The notes: generated by a model from the sequence alone, not told the origin. A DNA stretch of 64,000 bases from Salaquimonas pukyongi (GCF_001953055.1 NZ_CP019044.1:868001-932000); one strand, 5' to 3'; counted from the first letter of the stretch, positions 1-9,286 are shown. Translations and numbers: made by a program.

Positions 1-1
1 G

Positions 2-532
2 GAGGCGGTCAACATCGTCGTCGACCCGGTCATGGTTACCACAAGCGGCGATCCGCTGATCGCCGATGAGGCGGTGGAGACACTGAAAGGCGAGCTTTTT
101 CCTCTTGCAGCCATCGTGACCCCGAACCTGCATGAAGCAGCACGGCTTGCCCGCGGCCAGGTCGCTGCAAACCGCAACGAAATGAAGGGGCAGGCAAGAG
201 CCATCCTCGCCATGGGCGCGGGTGCTGTACTGATGAAGGGCGGGCATGCGCCGATCGAAGGCGATGCCGGTGAAGCTGCCGATGTTCTGGTCTCCCGCCA
301 GGGCGAAGAATGGTTCAGCGCCCCGCGTGTTGAAACCGCGAACACCCATGGTACGGGCTGCTCCCTTTCGTCGGCGATTGCCGCTAACCTTGCAGCGGGC
401 ATGGATTTGTCCGCTGCCGTGGCGGCGGCCAAGGTGTGGCTGACCGGTGCCCTGGAAAACTCGCACGCGCTGGCCGTCGGCAAGGGGGCAGGACCTGTGC
501 ATCATTTTCACAATCTGTGGCGCAAGGATTGA
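2..532 (+). CDS. thiD: Hydroxymethylpyrimidine/phosphomethylpyrimidine kinase, C-terminal part
   Basis: The gene is cut by the left edge; the open frame runs in from base 2 and about 177 residues are visible. ThiD phosphorylates HMP and then HMP-P in cytoplasmic thiamine synthesis. The visible part carries the DPVMVTTSGD stretch typical of ThiD, then TPNLHEAARL (the domain after the substrate pocket), LMKGGHAP, and the ribokinase-fold anion-hole and catalytic motif THGTGCSLSSAIA. It ends in the usual weak tail. A TRAP binding-protein gene follows 34 bases downstream on the same strand. Identification is by motif and is firm; only the N-terminus is missing. Confidence 0.93.
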   Translation, partial: EAVNIVVDPVMVTTSGDPLIADEAVETLKGELFPLAAIVTPNLHEAARLARGQVAANRNEMKGQARAILAMGAGAVLMKGGHAPIEGDAGEAADVLVSRQGEEWFSAPRVETANTHGTGCSLSSAIAANLAAGMDLSAAVAAAKVWLTGALENSHALAVGKGAGPVHHFHNLWRKD

Positions 533-566
533 TGGCGCCGCTTTCAAAGGAGCAGGAGTTGGACTG

Positions 567-1652
567 ATGAGCATTACCCGCAGAAACCTTGTTGCCGGCC
601 TCGGCCTTGCCGGTGCTGCAGCGCCTTTGGCGGCGCCTGCAATCGCGGCTGAAACCATCGAGTGGAAGATGGTCACTTCCTGGCCGCGCAACCTTCCGGG
701 GCCTGGGGTTACGGCACAAAAACTTGCCGATCTCATCACCGCACTTTCCGGCGGCAGGCTGACCGTCAAACTGTATGCTGCCGGTGAGCTGGTTCCGGCG
801 CTGGAAGTGTTCGACGCGGTTTCCAACGGCACCGCACAAATGGCCCACACCGCACCGCTTTTCTGGGCTGGCAAGTTTCCCGCAGCCCCTGTCTTCACCG
901 CCGCGCCTTTTGGCCTGACGCCGCTTGAACACATCACCTGGATATCCAAGGGTGGCGGGCAGCAATTGTGGGACGAATTGTATGCGCCGCTGGGCGTCAA
1001 ACCCTTCATGGCATCGAACACCGGCTATCAGATGGGCGGATGGTACAAAAGACCGGTCGCATCGGTGGAGGATTTCAAGGGATTGAAAATCCGCATGCCG
1101 GGGCTTGGCGGGCAGGTGGTTGGAAAGCTTGGAGCGGCCCCCGTCAATCTGCCGCCCGGAGAAATCATCACCAGCCTGCAGACCGGCGTGATCGACGCGA
1201 CGGAGTTTCTCGGCCCGTTTTCCGACAGCGCCATGGGCTTTCAGCAGGCGGCGAAGAACTATTATTATCCCGGTTTCCATGAACCCAATGGCACCGGCGA
1301 GGCGCTGGTTTCGATCAAGGCGCTGGAAGCCTTGCCCGCGGACCTGCAGGAAGCGGTCGCCAGAGCCTGCGAATGGGTCAATCTGTGGTCGCTCACCGAT
1401 GCGGAGTGGGAAAATGCCCGCGCATTGGAGCGCCTGCAGGCTGAAGAAGGCGTCATTCTGCGCGAATATCCGCAGGATGTTCTGACGGCGGCAAGGATCG
1501 CCACCACCGAGGTGATGGCCGAACTGGCGGAAACCGATGCGCTGACCGGCAGGATTGTCGAAAGCTATACCGCGGCCGCCCGCCACCTCGGCAAATGGTC
1601 GGATGTTTCGGTTAAGGCGTTTCTCGCCGCCCGTGGGCAACCTGCCGGCTGA
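567..1652 (+). CDS. TRAP transporter solute-binding protein (DctP family)
   Basis: This 361-residue periplasmic binding protein would deliver an organic acid or related solute to a TRAP permease. The start at 567 is chosen because AAAGGAGCAGGAG lies just upstream and the protein then opens with a Tat-like signal (ITRRNLVAG followed by an alanine-rich stretch to about residue 28). The mature part begins with IEWKMVTSWPRN and carries the family core around LKIRMPGLGG and NLPPGEIITSLQTGVIDA, resembling the alpha-keto-acid-binding TakP branch. No DctQ or DctM membrane gene is adjacent, so it is an orphan here and its partner must lie elsewhere. Substrate is not predictable from this view. Confidence 0.88.
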   Translation: MSITRRNLVAGLGLAGAAAPLAAPAIAAETIEWKMVTSWPRNLPGPGVTAQKLADLITALSGGRLTVKLYAAGELVPALEVFDAVSNGTAQMAHTAPLFWAGKFPAAPVFTAAPFGLTPLEHITWISKGGGQQLWDELYAPLGVKPFMASNTGYQMGGWYKRPVASVEDFKGLKIRMPGLGGQVVGKLGAAPVNLPPGEIITSLQTGVIDATEFLGPFSDSAMGFQQAAKNYYYPGFHEPNGTGEALVSIKALEALPADLQEAVARACEWVNLWSLTDAEWENARALERLQAEEGVILREYPQDVLTAARIATTEVMAELAETDALTGRIVESYTAAARHLGKWSDVSVKAFLAARGQPAG

Positions 1653-1667
1653 TCTTCCGGAGCAAAT

Positions 1668-2534
1668 TCAGCCCTGCGCCTGGGCGTCCAGCTTTGCCCT
1701 GATCTGCAGCAGATCGTGCCAGGCCAGCCGCTTCTGTGCCGGCTGGCGCAGCAGATAGGCCGGGTGCAGGGTGGCAAGTGCATCCACTTCCCGCCCGCCG
1801 ACCCTGTATTTCTGCCATTTGCCGCGCAGGGACAGGATGCCGGTCGTGGTCTGAAACAGCATTTTTGCCGATGAACCACCAACGGCCACCAGCAGGTCGG
1901 GCGCGGCAAGTTCGATGTGCCGCTCGATGAACGGACGGCAGATTTCGACTTCCGCCGGTGTTGGCGTGCGGTTGCCCGGCGGGCGCCAGGGCAGCACGTT
2001 GGTGATGTAGACACTGGTGCGGTCGAGCCCGATGGCCGCCAGCATCCGGTCCAGCAACTGGCCCGAGCGCCCCACAAAGGGCAGCCCCTGGGCATCCTCG
2101 TCCCGCCCCGGCGCTTCGCCCACCAGCATGATGCGGGCTTCAGGATTGCCATCGGCAAAAACGAGGTTTTTGGCGGTCAGTTTCAGGTTGCAGCCGTTGA
2201 AGGCCGCCAGCGCCTCGCGAAGCGTTTCCAGCGTATCGGCTTTGGCCGCCAGTTCGCGTGCCGATGCGACGGCCTCGGCATCCGGCAGGGTGGCGCCCGA
2301 AACACCGCCGGTCCGGCCGGCATTTTGCTGCGGCAGGTGTTTTTTAACTGCAGCAGCGCGCTGCTGAAGATTCGGCTGGGCAGCCGCGCCTGCCTTTTGT
2401 TTTCCCGCATTGGCGGCAGCCGCTTTCCTTGCCGCAGCACTTTCGGCAAAACGGTCGACGGGTGTTTCACAAAGGGCAACATCATCGCCCATTTGCGAAA
2501 GCCAGTTGAGAATCTCCAGCGCCTGGTGGTTCAT
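1668..2534 (-). CDS. Uracil-DNA glycosylase, family 4/5-like
   Basis: A 288-residue DNA repair enzyme that removes uracil from DNA. After a variable, basic-alanine N-terminal third (about residues 1-110), the catalytic core shows [18 protein letters not shown] (motif 1), [26 protein letters not shown], and the late LRGKW and LHPAYLLR motifs, which fit the SPUF/UDG superfamily family 4. Thermostable family-4 enzymes bind a 4Fe-4S cluster through four cysteines. Here the N-terminal pair is reduced to one (GCNLKL), and the usual Cys before RPP is Trp (LPWRPP), so the cluster is probably not formed; I infer this from motif comparison. It is divergent from the ETF-QO gene. Confidence 0.88.
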   Translation of the reverse strand: MNHQALEILNWLSQMGDDVALCETPVDRFAESAAARKAAAANAGKQKAGAAAQPNLQQRAAAVKKHLPQQNAGRTGGVSGATLPDAEAVASARELAAKADTLETLREALAAFNGCNLKLTAKNLVFADGNPEARIMLVGEAPGRDEDAQGLPFVGRSGQLLDRMLAAIGLDRTSVYITNVLPWRPPGNRTPTPAEVEICRPFIERHIELAAPDLLVAVGGSSAKMLFQTTTGILSLRGKWQKYRVGGREVDALATLHPAYLLRQPAQKRLAWHDLLQIRAKLDAQAQG

Positions 2535-2743
2535 GCGGCGAGTTTACCGTGTGGCTTGGCGCAATCCCAGCCGTTTTTCACCTTACCCCCGGCTTGCGCT
2601 TTATCGCCGCGATAGCGCAAACAGACTTGCAACGCTTCGCATTGAAGGCTTTATGCCGCAGAAATGTTCGGTTACTACGGATTGGGAAAACCCGAAATGC
2701 CGGCTGGTTGAAGCGTCAGGCAAAGACAGTGAGGGGGAAGACA

Positions 2744-4462
2744 GTGGAAAACGAAGCGGCCACGCAAACACAAAACGAAGCCCTGCCCGAACGCGAGAGC
2801 ATGCCGTTCGATGTGGTGATTGTCGGTGCCGGACCTGCAGGCCTCGCCGCCGCAATCCGCCTCAAACAGATCAACGCCGATCTGCAGGTCGTTGTCCTGG
2901 AAAAAGGCCCGGAAGTGGGCGCACACATTCTTTCGGGCGCCGTCGTCGATCCCATTGCCATCAACAAGCTGCTTTCGGACTGGCAGGAGGATGCAGATCA
3001 CCCTTTCACCGTGCCGGTAAAGGATGACCAGTTCTATTTCCTGACGAAATCCGGCAAGTTCCGCCTGCCCAATTTCGGCATGCCGCCGCTGATGAACAAC
3101 CACGGCAACTACATCGTTTCGCTCGGCAATGTGTGCCGCTGGCTAGCCGGGCGCGCCGAGGCGCTGGGCGTGGAGATTTATCCGGGCTTTGCCGCAAGCG
3201 AAATACTCTATGATGAAAACGGCGCGGTCTATGGCGTTGCAACCGGTGACATGGGCATCGGCAAGGACGGAAAGCCCGGCCCGAATTTCGAACGCGGCAT
3301 GGAACTGCACGGCAAATACGTTCTGATCGGCGAAGGGGTTCGCGGTTCCCTGGCAAAACAGCTGATCAGCAAGTTCAACCTGGATGAAGGATGTGAACCG
3401 CAGAAATTCGGCCTCGGCATGAAGGAACTGTGGGAAGTTGATCCCTCAAAGCACAAGGAAGGCCTGGTGCAGCACGCTTTCGGCTGGCCGCTCGACAACA
3501 ATACCGGTGGCGGTTCCTTCCTCTACCACCTCGACAACAACCAGGTCGTTGTCGGCTATGTGGTGCATCTCAACTACAAAAACCCTTATCTGTATCCCTT
3601 CGCCGAGTTCCAGCGGTTCAAGACCCACCCGGCGATCGCCCCGACCTTTGAGGGAGCCAAGCGCGTTGCCTATGGCGCCCGCGCCATCACCGAGGGCGGC
3701 TGGCAATCCGTGCCCAAGCTCTGTTTCCCGGGCGGCGCCCTGATCGGCTGCTCGGCCGGATTCATGAACGTGCCCCGCATCAAGGGGTCTCATAATGCGA
3801 TGCTGTCGGGCATGCAGGCGGCGGAACACGTTGCCGAAGCGCTCGCTGCCGGGCGCGGACAGGACGAGCTGACCGGTTATGACGAAGCCTGGCGGCAAAG
3901 CGAAATCGGCAAGGACCTGAAAAGGGTGCGCAACGCCAAGCCGCTCTGGTCGAAATACGGCACCAGGATCGGCATTGTGCTGGGCGGCATCGACATGTGG
4001 CTCAACACCCTGTTCGGCTGGTCGCCTCTCGGCACGATGAGTCATGGCAAGCGGGACTGCGATGCGCTGGAACCTGCTTCCAGGCACCAGAAAATCGATT
4101 ACCCCAAGCCGGACGGCAAGCTTACCTTCGACCGGCTTTCCTCGGTGTTTCTGTCGAACACCAACCATTCCGAGGAGCAGCCGGCGCATCTGCATGTGGA
4201 AGACATGGAATTGCAGTATAATTCGGAACTGCTGGAATTCGCCGGTCCGTCAAGCCGTTACTGCCCGGCAGGGGTCTATGAATGGGTCGATGCAAGCGGC
4301 GAAACCATCGTCAATGGCGAGGGCAATCTGGAAGGCGCCAAATTCGTAATAAATTTCCAGAACTGCGTTCACTGCAAGACCTGCGACATCAAGGACCCGA
4401 ACCAGAACATCAACTGGGTTCCACCGCAGGGCGGCGAAGGGCCGGTCTATCCAAACATGTAG
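2744..4462 (+). CDS. Electron transfer flavoprotein-ubiquinone oxidoreductase
   Basis: This 572-residue FAD and 4Fe-4S membrane-associated enzyme passes electrons from ETF (acyl-CoA and amino-acid oxidation) to ubiquinone. The GTG at 2744 is chosen as start because GAGGGGGAAG lies 3 to 13 bases upstream and the protein then has the family-like lead ending ALPERESMPFDVVIVGAG. Visible motifs are the FAD Rossmann GAGPAGLAAAIRL, the GCSAGFMNVPRIKGSHNAM segment, and the C-terminal iron-sulfur domain with NCVHCKTCDIKDP and the terminal GGEGPVYPNM. Length matches the family (about 550-570). A longer upstream frame from 2549 exists but has no ribosome site. Confidence 0.94.
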   Translation: MENEAATQTQNEALPERESMPFDVVIVGAGPAGLAAAIRLKQINADLQVVVLEKGPEVGAHILSGAVVDPIAINKLLSDWQEDADHPFTVPVKDDQFYFLTKSGKFRLPNFGMPPLMNNHGNYIVSLGNVCRWLAGRAEALGVEIYPGFAASEILYDENGAVYGVATGDMGIGKDGKPGPNFERGMELHGKYVLIGEGVRGSLAKQLISKFNLDEGCEPQKFGLGMKELWEVDPSKHKEGLVQHAFGWPLDNNTGGGSFLYHLDNNQVVVGYVVHLNYKNPYLYPFAEFQRFKTHPAIAPTFEGAKRVAYGARAITEGGWQSVPKLCFPGGALIGCSAGFMNVPRIKGSHNAMLSGMQAAEHVAEALAAGRGQDELTGYDEAWRQSEIGKDLKRVRNAKPLWSKYGTRIGIVLGGIDMWLNTLFGWSPLGTMSHGKRDCDALEPASRHQKIDYPKPDGKLTFDRLSSVFLSNTNHSEEQPAHLHVEDMELQYNSELLEFAGPSSRYCPAGVYEWVDASGETIVNGEGNLEGAKFVINFQNCVHCKTCDIKDPNQNINWVPPQGGEGPVYPNM

Positions 4463-4471
4463 GGTATCGCT

Positions 4472-5353
4472 TTATTCAGCAAGGATACCGATTGCCGTTT
4501 CGACATCGGCCTTGCCGCGCATTGCTGGTGCCGTTTCGAGCGCAAGCACCCGTGGCAATTCGACGGTCATTTCGAAAGGCGCAGCAAGCTCACCCCGTTC
4601 AATGAGCGGGCGGACGAGTGCGTTGTGGCCGATCAGAATGCCGGCTCCGTTGCGGGCTTCCTCGACAGCCAGTGCATAGAGCGAAAAGACCGGGCCTGAT
4701 GTGTCGAACGACTGACCGGATGCTGCAAACGCAAGCCATGCCTCCCAATCGTCCTTCCAGCTTGCGTCATGGATCAGCGTGCAGTCTGCCAGATCAGCCG
4801 GTGTTTTGAGCCTGTTCGCGATTTGCGGTGCGCAAACTGGATAGATGACATCCTGCCCAAGGGAGAGCGTATTGGTATCGAGCGTGTTTGCATCGGCAAA
4901 GAAGATCGCCATGTCGTACGGGTCGCGGACCAGATTGGGCGCATCTTCCATGGCGGTCACCGAAACGGTAGATTCGGGCAGGGCAAGACGGATGGCGGGC
5001 AGGCGTGGCGAAAGCCACAATTGAGCAATGCTCGGCAGTGTAGCGATGCGTACTTCGCTGGCAGTGCCTTCCCGCCGCATAGTCTGGGTAACTTCGCCCA
5101 GCGCATCGAAAGCCTCGCCAAGCTTTGGCAATACCGCCTTGCCTGTCGCCGAAAGCCTCACCCCACGTGCATGACGGACAAACAACGATACGCCAGCCCA
5201 CGCCTCCAGATGCTTGATCTGCTGGGCAATCGCACCTTGTGTAACGCACAGTTCCTGTGCAGCGGCTGAAAATCCGCCAAGCCTTGCCGCGGCCTCAAAC
5301 GCCCGCAAGGCGTTTAACGGCGGTGGTCTAAGTCGGGGAGGGATAACGGCCAC
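4472..5353 (-). CDS. LysR-family transcriptional regulator (GcvA-like)
   Basis: A 293-residue LysR regulator: an N-terminal winged HTH (about residues 8-66, LNALRAFEAAARLGGFSAAA and VTQGAIAQQIKHLE) and a C-terminal periplasmic-binding-like effector domain. The GTG at 5353 is preferred because the protein then starts about ten residues before PPLNALRAFEAA, as in GcvA-type proteins. The longer in-frame starts (5407 and 5428) have no ribosome site and would run through the 5409-5430 inverted repeat. It is divergent from the SHMT-like gene, so it probably controls that gene and itself from the shared region. The effector is unknown; an amino acid such as glycine or serine is only a guess from context. 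Confidence 0.85.
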   Translation of the reverse strand: MAVIPPRLRPPPLNALRAFEAAARLGGFSAAAQELCVTQGAIAQQIKHLEAWAGVSLFVRHARGVRLSATGKAVLPKLGEAFDALGEVTQTMRREGTASEVRIATLPSIAQLWLSPRLPAIRLALPESTVSVTAMEDAPNLVRDPYDMAIFFADANTLDTNTLSLGQDVIYPVCAPQIANRLKTPADLADCTLIHDASWKDDWEAWLAFAASGQSFDTSGPVFSLYALAVEEARNGAGILIGHNALVRPLIERGELAAPFEMTVELPRVLALETAPAMRGKADVETAIGILAE

Positions 5354-5408
5354 GACACTATGCCCTAATATTTCTACCCCTAGACAACAGAAAATATAGT
5401 TTGCCATG

Positions 5409-5430
5409 AATTGGATACCATTGTCCAATT
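5409..5430. promoter_or_regulatory. Candidate LysR operator (inverted repeat)
   Basis: AATTGGA at 5409-5415 and TCCAATT at 5424-5430 form a perfect 7-base inverted repeat with an 8-base spacer, the size and form of a LysR recognition site. It lies between the divergent regulator and the SHMT-like gene, 32 bases before the latter's start. Function is inferred from position and symmetry. Confidence 0.55.
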
Positions 5431-5461
5431 ACAGCCTAAGGCTTCCCGAAAGGAACAGAAT

Positions 5462-6784
5462 ATGACCGCCCTTGAGCGCCGGAGCTGGGTTCCGGCACAC
5501 TGTGAAGACCGCGTTCAGCAAATCGCTGAAGCTGCCGCGGGTTTGGACAGCGCATCGCTAGCCGGCCGCATCGAGGCGCTGGCGGCCGAAAACCGGCTCA
5601 TTCACGAAAGGCAGTGCTTCAACCTCAATCCGGCAACCAATGTGATGAACCCGCGTGCCGAGGCGCTGCTGGCCTCCGGCATCGGTTCGCGTCCCTCTCT
5701 GGGTTATCCCGGCGACAAATACGAGATGGGCCTGGAGGCGATTGAGGAAATCGAGGTGATCTGCGCTGAACTGTGTGCACAGGTATTCGGGGCGGCCTAT
5801 GCGGAGATCCGGGTTCCCTCCGGCGCCATCGCCAACCTCTATGGCTTCATGGCAACCTGCAACCCCGGCGATGCCATTGTTGTGCCGCCCGCCTCCATCG
5901 GCGGGCACGTCACCCATCATGACGCGGGCTGCGCGGGGCTTTACGGTCTTGATATCCACCACGCCCCGGTGAGCGCCGATGGCTATACCGTCGATCTCGA
6001 TGCCCTGCGCGATACCGTCAGAAGGGTGCAACCGAAACTGATCACCATAGGCGGCAGTCTGAACCTGTTTGAGCATCCGGTGGCTGAGATACGAACCATC
6101 GCCGATGAGGTGGGCGCCCTGGTCCTGTTCGATGCGGCCCATCAATGCGGCATCATTGCCGGCGGAGCCTGGAAGAACCCGCTTGCCGAAGGCGTCCATC
6201 TGATGACCATGAGCACCTATAAGAGCCTTGGCGGCCCGCCGGGCGGATTGATCGTCACCAGCGATGCGGCATTGGCCGAAAAGCTCGACGCCATTGCCTT
6301 TCCCGGCATGACGGCGAATTTCGACGCAGCAAAATCAGCTGCCCTTGCGATCACCATGGCCGACTGGCGCGCTGCGGGCAAAGCATATGCCGCCACAATG
6401 GTCGAACTGGCGGGTGTGCTGGCCCGGTCCCTTGCCGATCATGGCCTGCCGGTTTTTGCTGCCGGCAAGGATTTCACCCGCTCCCACCAGTTTGCCATCG
6501 AGGCGAAAGGATTTGGCGGCGGACAGGCCGCGGCGAAGACCTTGCGTGAGGCAGGATTTCTTGCCTGCGGCATCGGATTGCCCATTGATCCGGTAGAAGG
6601 CGACATGAACGGTCTGCGCATCGGGACGCCGGAACTGGCACGCTGGGGAATGACGGCAGACGACATGCCGCGCCTTGCCGAATTGATCGCCCGTGCCCTG
6701 CGCGGCAACGATCTGCAGGCAGTTGCTTCGCAGGTCGCAGGCTGGCGCCCGCAATTTGACAGGATCCATTTTACTGCGTCGTAA
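5462..6784 (+). CDS. Serine hydroxymethyltransferase-like PLP enzyme
   Basis: This 440-residue fold-type I PLP protein belongs to the SHMT superfamily. The start at 5462 has AAGGAACAG upstream. Recognisable parts are GYPGDKYEMG near residue 80 (SHMTs have a similar GYPGKRYYGG), the PSGAIANLYGFMA segment, the PLP aspartate in LVLFDAAHQCG, and the Schiff-base lysine in TMSTYKSLGGPPGG (SHMTs usually have TTTHKTLRGPRGG). These shifts place it outside the housekeeping glyA group. It may act on an alpha-substituted serine, threonine-like or other beta-hydroxy amino acid. A LysR regulator is divergent. The superfamily is firm; the reaction is not. Confidence 0.8.
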   Translation: MTALERRSWVPAHCEDRVQQIAEAAAGLDSASLAGRIEALAAENRLIHERQCFNLNPATNVMNPRAEALLASGIGSRPSLGYPGDKYEMGLEAIEEIEVICAELCAQVFGAAYAEIRVPSGAIANLYGFMATCNPGDAIVVPPASIGGHVTHHDAGCAGLYGLDIHHAPVSADGYTVDLDALRDTVRRVQPKLITIGGSLNLFEHPVAEIRTIADEVGALVLFDAAHQCGIIAGGAWKNPLAEGVHLMTMSTYKSLGGPPGGLIVTSDAALAEKLDAIAFPGMTANFDAAKSAALAITMADWRAAGKAYAATMVELAGVLARSLADHGLPVFAAGKDFTRSHQFAIEAKGFGGGQAAAKTLREAGFLACGIGLPIDPVEGDMNGLRIGTPELARWGMTADDMPRLAELIARALRGNDLQAVASQVAGWRPQFDRIHFTAS

Positions 6785-6906
6785 GGTATCGCCTGGAGAG
6801 ACGGTTCACAGTAACCGGTTATTTTTCTCTGGCCGGTTCAAACTCCTGCAACGATCCACTACCATTGTGCCAGGCTGTTGATATAGCCTGAGGCAGGAGA
6901 GCAGAT

Positions 6907-8496
6907 TTGGACGAAACGAGCCAGGATGCCGGCGAAGCTGTCGGTGAAAGCGTCGAAGAGACAGTCGATGCGATCACCGAAACCGCCGAAGAAACCGTAG
7001 AGGCAATCGGTGAGACCGCAGGAGAAACGGTCGAAGCCATTGGCCAGGCAGCCGAGCATCTGACCGATCTGGGCAACATCGCCGCGGTTGCCTCCCTTGC
7101 CGTCATTCTCGGGCTGATCTTCGTGCGCCTGCGCCAGCCGCCCATCGTCGGCTATATCGCGGCAGGCATTTTATTGGGCCCGACCGGCCTGGGCATTGTC
7201 GAACAATCCGAATCGATCACGCTTCTGGCGGAAATGGGCGTTCTTCTTCTGCTGTTCCTGATCGGCATGGAATTGTCGATCCGCGCCTTTGTTCTGGTGC
7301 TCGCACCAGCCCTGTTGATTGCTGCAGGACAGCTAGTGACGGGCATGGGGGTGGCATTTCTGTTCGGCTGGCTGCTTGGATGGGGCCTGCCGCAAATTCT
7401 GCTGCTGGCCTTCATTGTCGCGCTGTCCTCGACGGCGGTTGCGATCAAGGTGCTGGATGATGTCGGCGAACTGCGCACCGAAACCGGGCGCATAACCATC
7501 GGGGTGCTGATCGCCCAGGACATTGCCATCGTGCCTATGCTGATCATCGCCGAGAGCTTCGGCGCAGCAGGTGACGGCCAGCCCGTCTGGCAGACCTTGA
7601 CGCTGATCACTGCCTCCGTGGCGATTCTCGGCGCGCTGATCTGGTATCTGAACATGCCGGGCAAGATTACCTTGCCCTTCACCCGCTATTTCACCGGCAA
7701 GCCCGATCTTATCACGCTGGCCATGCTTGCTTTCTGTTTTGCAGGGGCTGCCCTGTCAAGCCTCCTTGGCCTGTCGGCAGTCTACGGGGCTTTTATCGCC
7801 GGGCTTGTCATCGCCAATTCCACCTTGCGCTCGGAGGCGATCCAGCTCACCTATCCGGTGCAGTCCATCCTTGTGTTCATATTCTTCCTGTCGATCGGCC
7901 TTCTGATTGACCTCGACTACATCATGGCCAACTGGGAGACAGTGCTGCTTTTCGTGCTCGCCGTCGTGATCATCAAGACGCTGCTCAACATCGTGCTGGT
8001 GCGCCGCACCGGCTTTTCCTGGGATGTGGCGGTGCCGGCGGGCCTTGCCATGGCACAGATCGGTGAGTTCTCCTTCATTCTTGCTTCGGTCGGTCTTGCC
8101 AACCGGGTGCTCGATTTCGATGCTTACCGGCTGGCACTTTCCGTCATCGCCGTAACGCTGATGATCTCGCCGATATGGATGATTACCATTCGCCGGTTCC
8201 ACGCCGAAACCACCGAGGGCATTTCGACCATGCGCGAGGCACTGGCCCTTGCATACGCATCCGAACTCGACCGACTTCAGGCAGCGGGGGAAGCGGTTTC
8301 CAGCGCACGCTTTCGCGGCCGGGTCTATTACCGCGCGGCCCGGATGGCGGCCAAAAAGCGCCGCCGCAAGAAAAAATCCATCCGCGAGGTCATGACGCCC
8401 CATCTCAGCCACGTCGGCGATCCGTCGCATGACGGAGACCCGGATACGAGCCCGCATGGCGGCAAAAACCCGGGCGAAGTACCGGAAAAGGCATGA
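6907..8496 (+). CDS. Kef-type cation/proton antiporter (CPA2) with N-terminal 11-mer repeats
   Basis: A 529-residue inner-membrane monovalent cation:proton antiporter. The start is TTG at 6907 with AGGCAGGAGA just upstream. Residues 7-50 are an acidic stretch of 11-residue repeats (ETVDAITETAE, ETVEAIGETAG, ETVEAIGQAAE and a looser first copy). The membrane domain starts near residue 54 with about twelve hydrophobic segments, including the CPA2 hallmarks RQPPIVGYIAAGILLGPTGL, LLLFLIGMELSI and SSTAVAIKVL. The protein ends in a short basic then acidic tail (KKRRRKKKSIREVM) and lacks the RCK/TrkA-N domain that gates KefB and KefC. Ion preference (K+ or Na+) cannot be told from sequence. Confidence 0.88.
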   Translation: MDETSQDAGEAVGESVEETVDAITETAEETVEAIGETAGETVEAIGQAAEHLTDLGNIAAVASLAVILGLIFVRLRQPPIVGYIAAGILLGPTGLGIVEQSESITLLAEMGVLLLLFLIGMELSIRAFVLVLAPALLIAAGQLVTGMGVAFLFGWLLGWGLPQILLLAFIVALSSTAVAIKVLDDVGELRTETGRITIGVLIAQDIAIVPMLIIAESFGAAGDGQPVWQTLTLITASVAILGALIWYLNMPGKITLPFTRYFTGKPDLITLAMLAFCFAGAALSSLLGLSAVYGAFIAGLVIANSTLRSEAIQLTYPVQSILVFIFFLSIGLLIDLDYIMANWETVLLFVLAVVIIKTLLNIVLVRRTGFSWDVAVPAGLAMAQIGEFSFILASVGLANRVLDFDAYRLALSVIAVTLMISPIWMITIRRFHAETTEGISTMREALALAYASELDRLQAAGEAVSSARFRGRVYYRAARMAAKKRRRKKKSIREVMTPHLSHVGDPSHDGDPDTSPHGGKNPGEVPEKA

Positions 8497-8500
8497 ATGC

Positions 8501-9286
8501 TCAGCCGATGAAGTCGGTCAGAATGCCGGGCAGGGCACTTTCAAGGTCGCTTGCGGTCAGGCCGGCGCCAAGGCGGATGCCGGCTTCGCCATGCATCCAC
8601 ACTGCCGCACACACGGTTTCAAACATCGCCGTGTGATCTGACGGATCGCCCTGCGCCAGCAGGCCGCAGATCATGCCGGCCAGCACATCGCCCGTTCCCG
8701 CCTTGGCAAGAAAGGGCGAGGCGTGGCGGTTGACCACATGCCGCCCGTCGGCCGCCGCAATCACCGTTTCGCTTCCTTTCAGGACGACAATCCCGCCGCA
8801 GGCTTTTGCCGCCGCTGCCGTGCGTTCGGTGCGGGTGCCGGACAAATCCGGGAAGCTTCGGGCAAATTCGCCATCATGTGGCGTAAGCACGGTCCGGGCA
8901 TCGACGCCGGAAAAGTCACCCGGCAGCGGCAAGGCGCCGGCATCAAGCACCTTGAAAGCTGGACCATCGAAATCGGGTAGCGGCGACGCGGCATCGCCGC
9001 CCCCTGGCCCGGCAAGGACGGCGGTCACATTTCGCATCGAAGGGTCCAAAGCCTTGCGCACCATGATGTCGGGCGGCAGCACCGCCCGGAAGAAATCGGC
9101 CTTGGCCGGGGAAAGGACGGTAACCAGCCCCGCCCCAATGCGGGAGCAGGCGGTGGCTGCAAGCCGTGTTGCCCCGGTCAGTTCGTCTGCTGCCTTGATG
9201 ACGGCATGGCCACGGTCGTATTTGTGTGTATCGGGCTTGGGGCGCGGCAGCAGATGCTTCCAGAGCGCGGGCGTGTTTTCGGTCAC
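8501..9286 (-). CDS. nnrD: ADP-dependent NAD(P)H-hydrate dehydratase (stand-alone NnrD)
   Basis: A 261-residue ribokinase-fold enzyme that repairs hydrated NADH and NADPH. Visible motifs are KYDRGHAVI near the start, GAGLVTVLSP, LTPHDGEFARSFPD, VVLKGSETVIAA and the nucleotide motif AKAGTGDVLAGMICG. In many bacteria this domain is fused to the epimerase NnrE; here it stands alone. Its start codon overlaps the stop of the upstream EEP gene by four bases, so it is the last gene of the leftward operon that begins with amn. It converges on the Kef gene with a gap of only four bases. Confidence 0.92.
   Translation of the reverse strand: MTENTPALWKHLLPRPKPDTHKYDRGHAVIKAADELTGATRLAATACSRIGAGLVTVLSPAKADFFRAVLPPDIMVRKALDPSMRNVTAVLAGPGGGDAASPLPDFDGPAFKVLDAGALPLPGDFSGVDARTVLTPHDGEFARSFPDLSGTRTERTAAAAKACGGIVVLKGSETVIAAADGRHVVNRHASPFLAKAGTGDVLAGMICGLLAQGDPSDHTAMFETVCAAVWMHGEAGIRLGAGLTASDLESALPGILTDFIG

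Noticed and set aside
384-1640. 418-codon minus-strand frame over the TRAP binding protein
   Set aside because: It is a shadow of the real gene, rich in Arg and Gly without domain features, and overlaps thiD as well.
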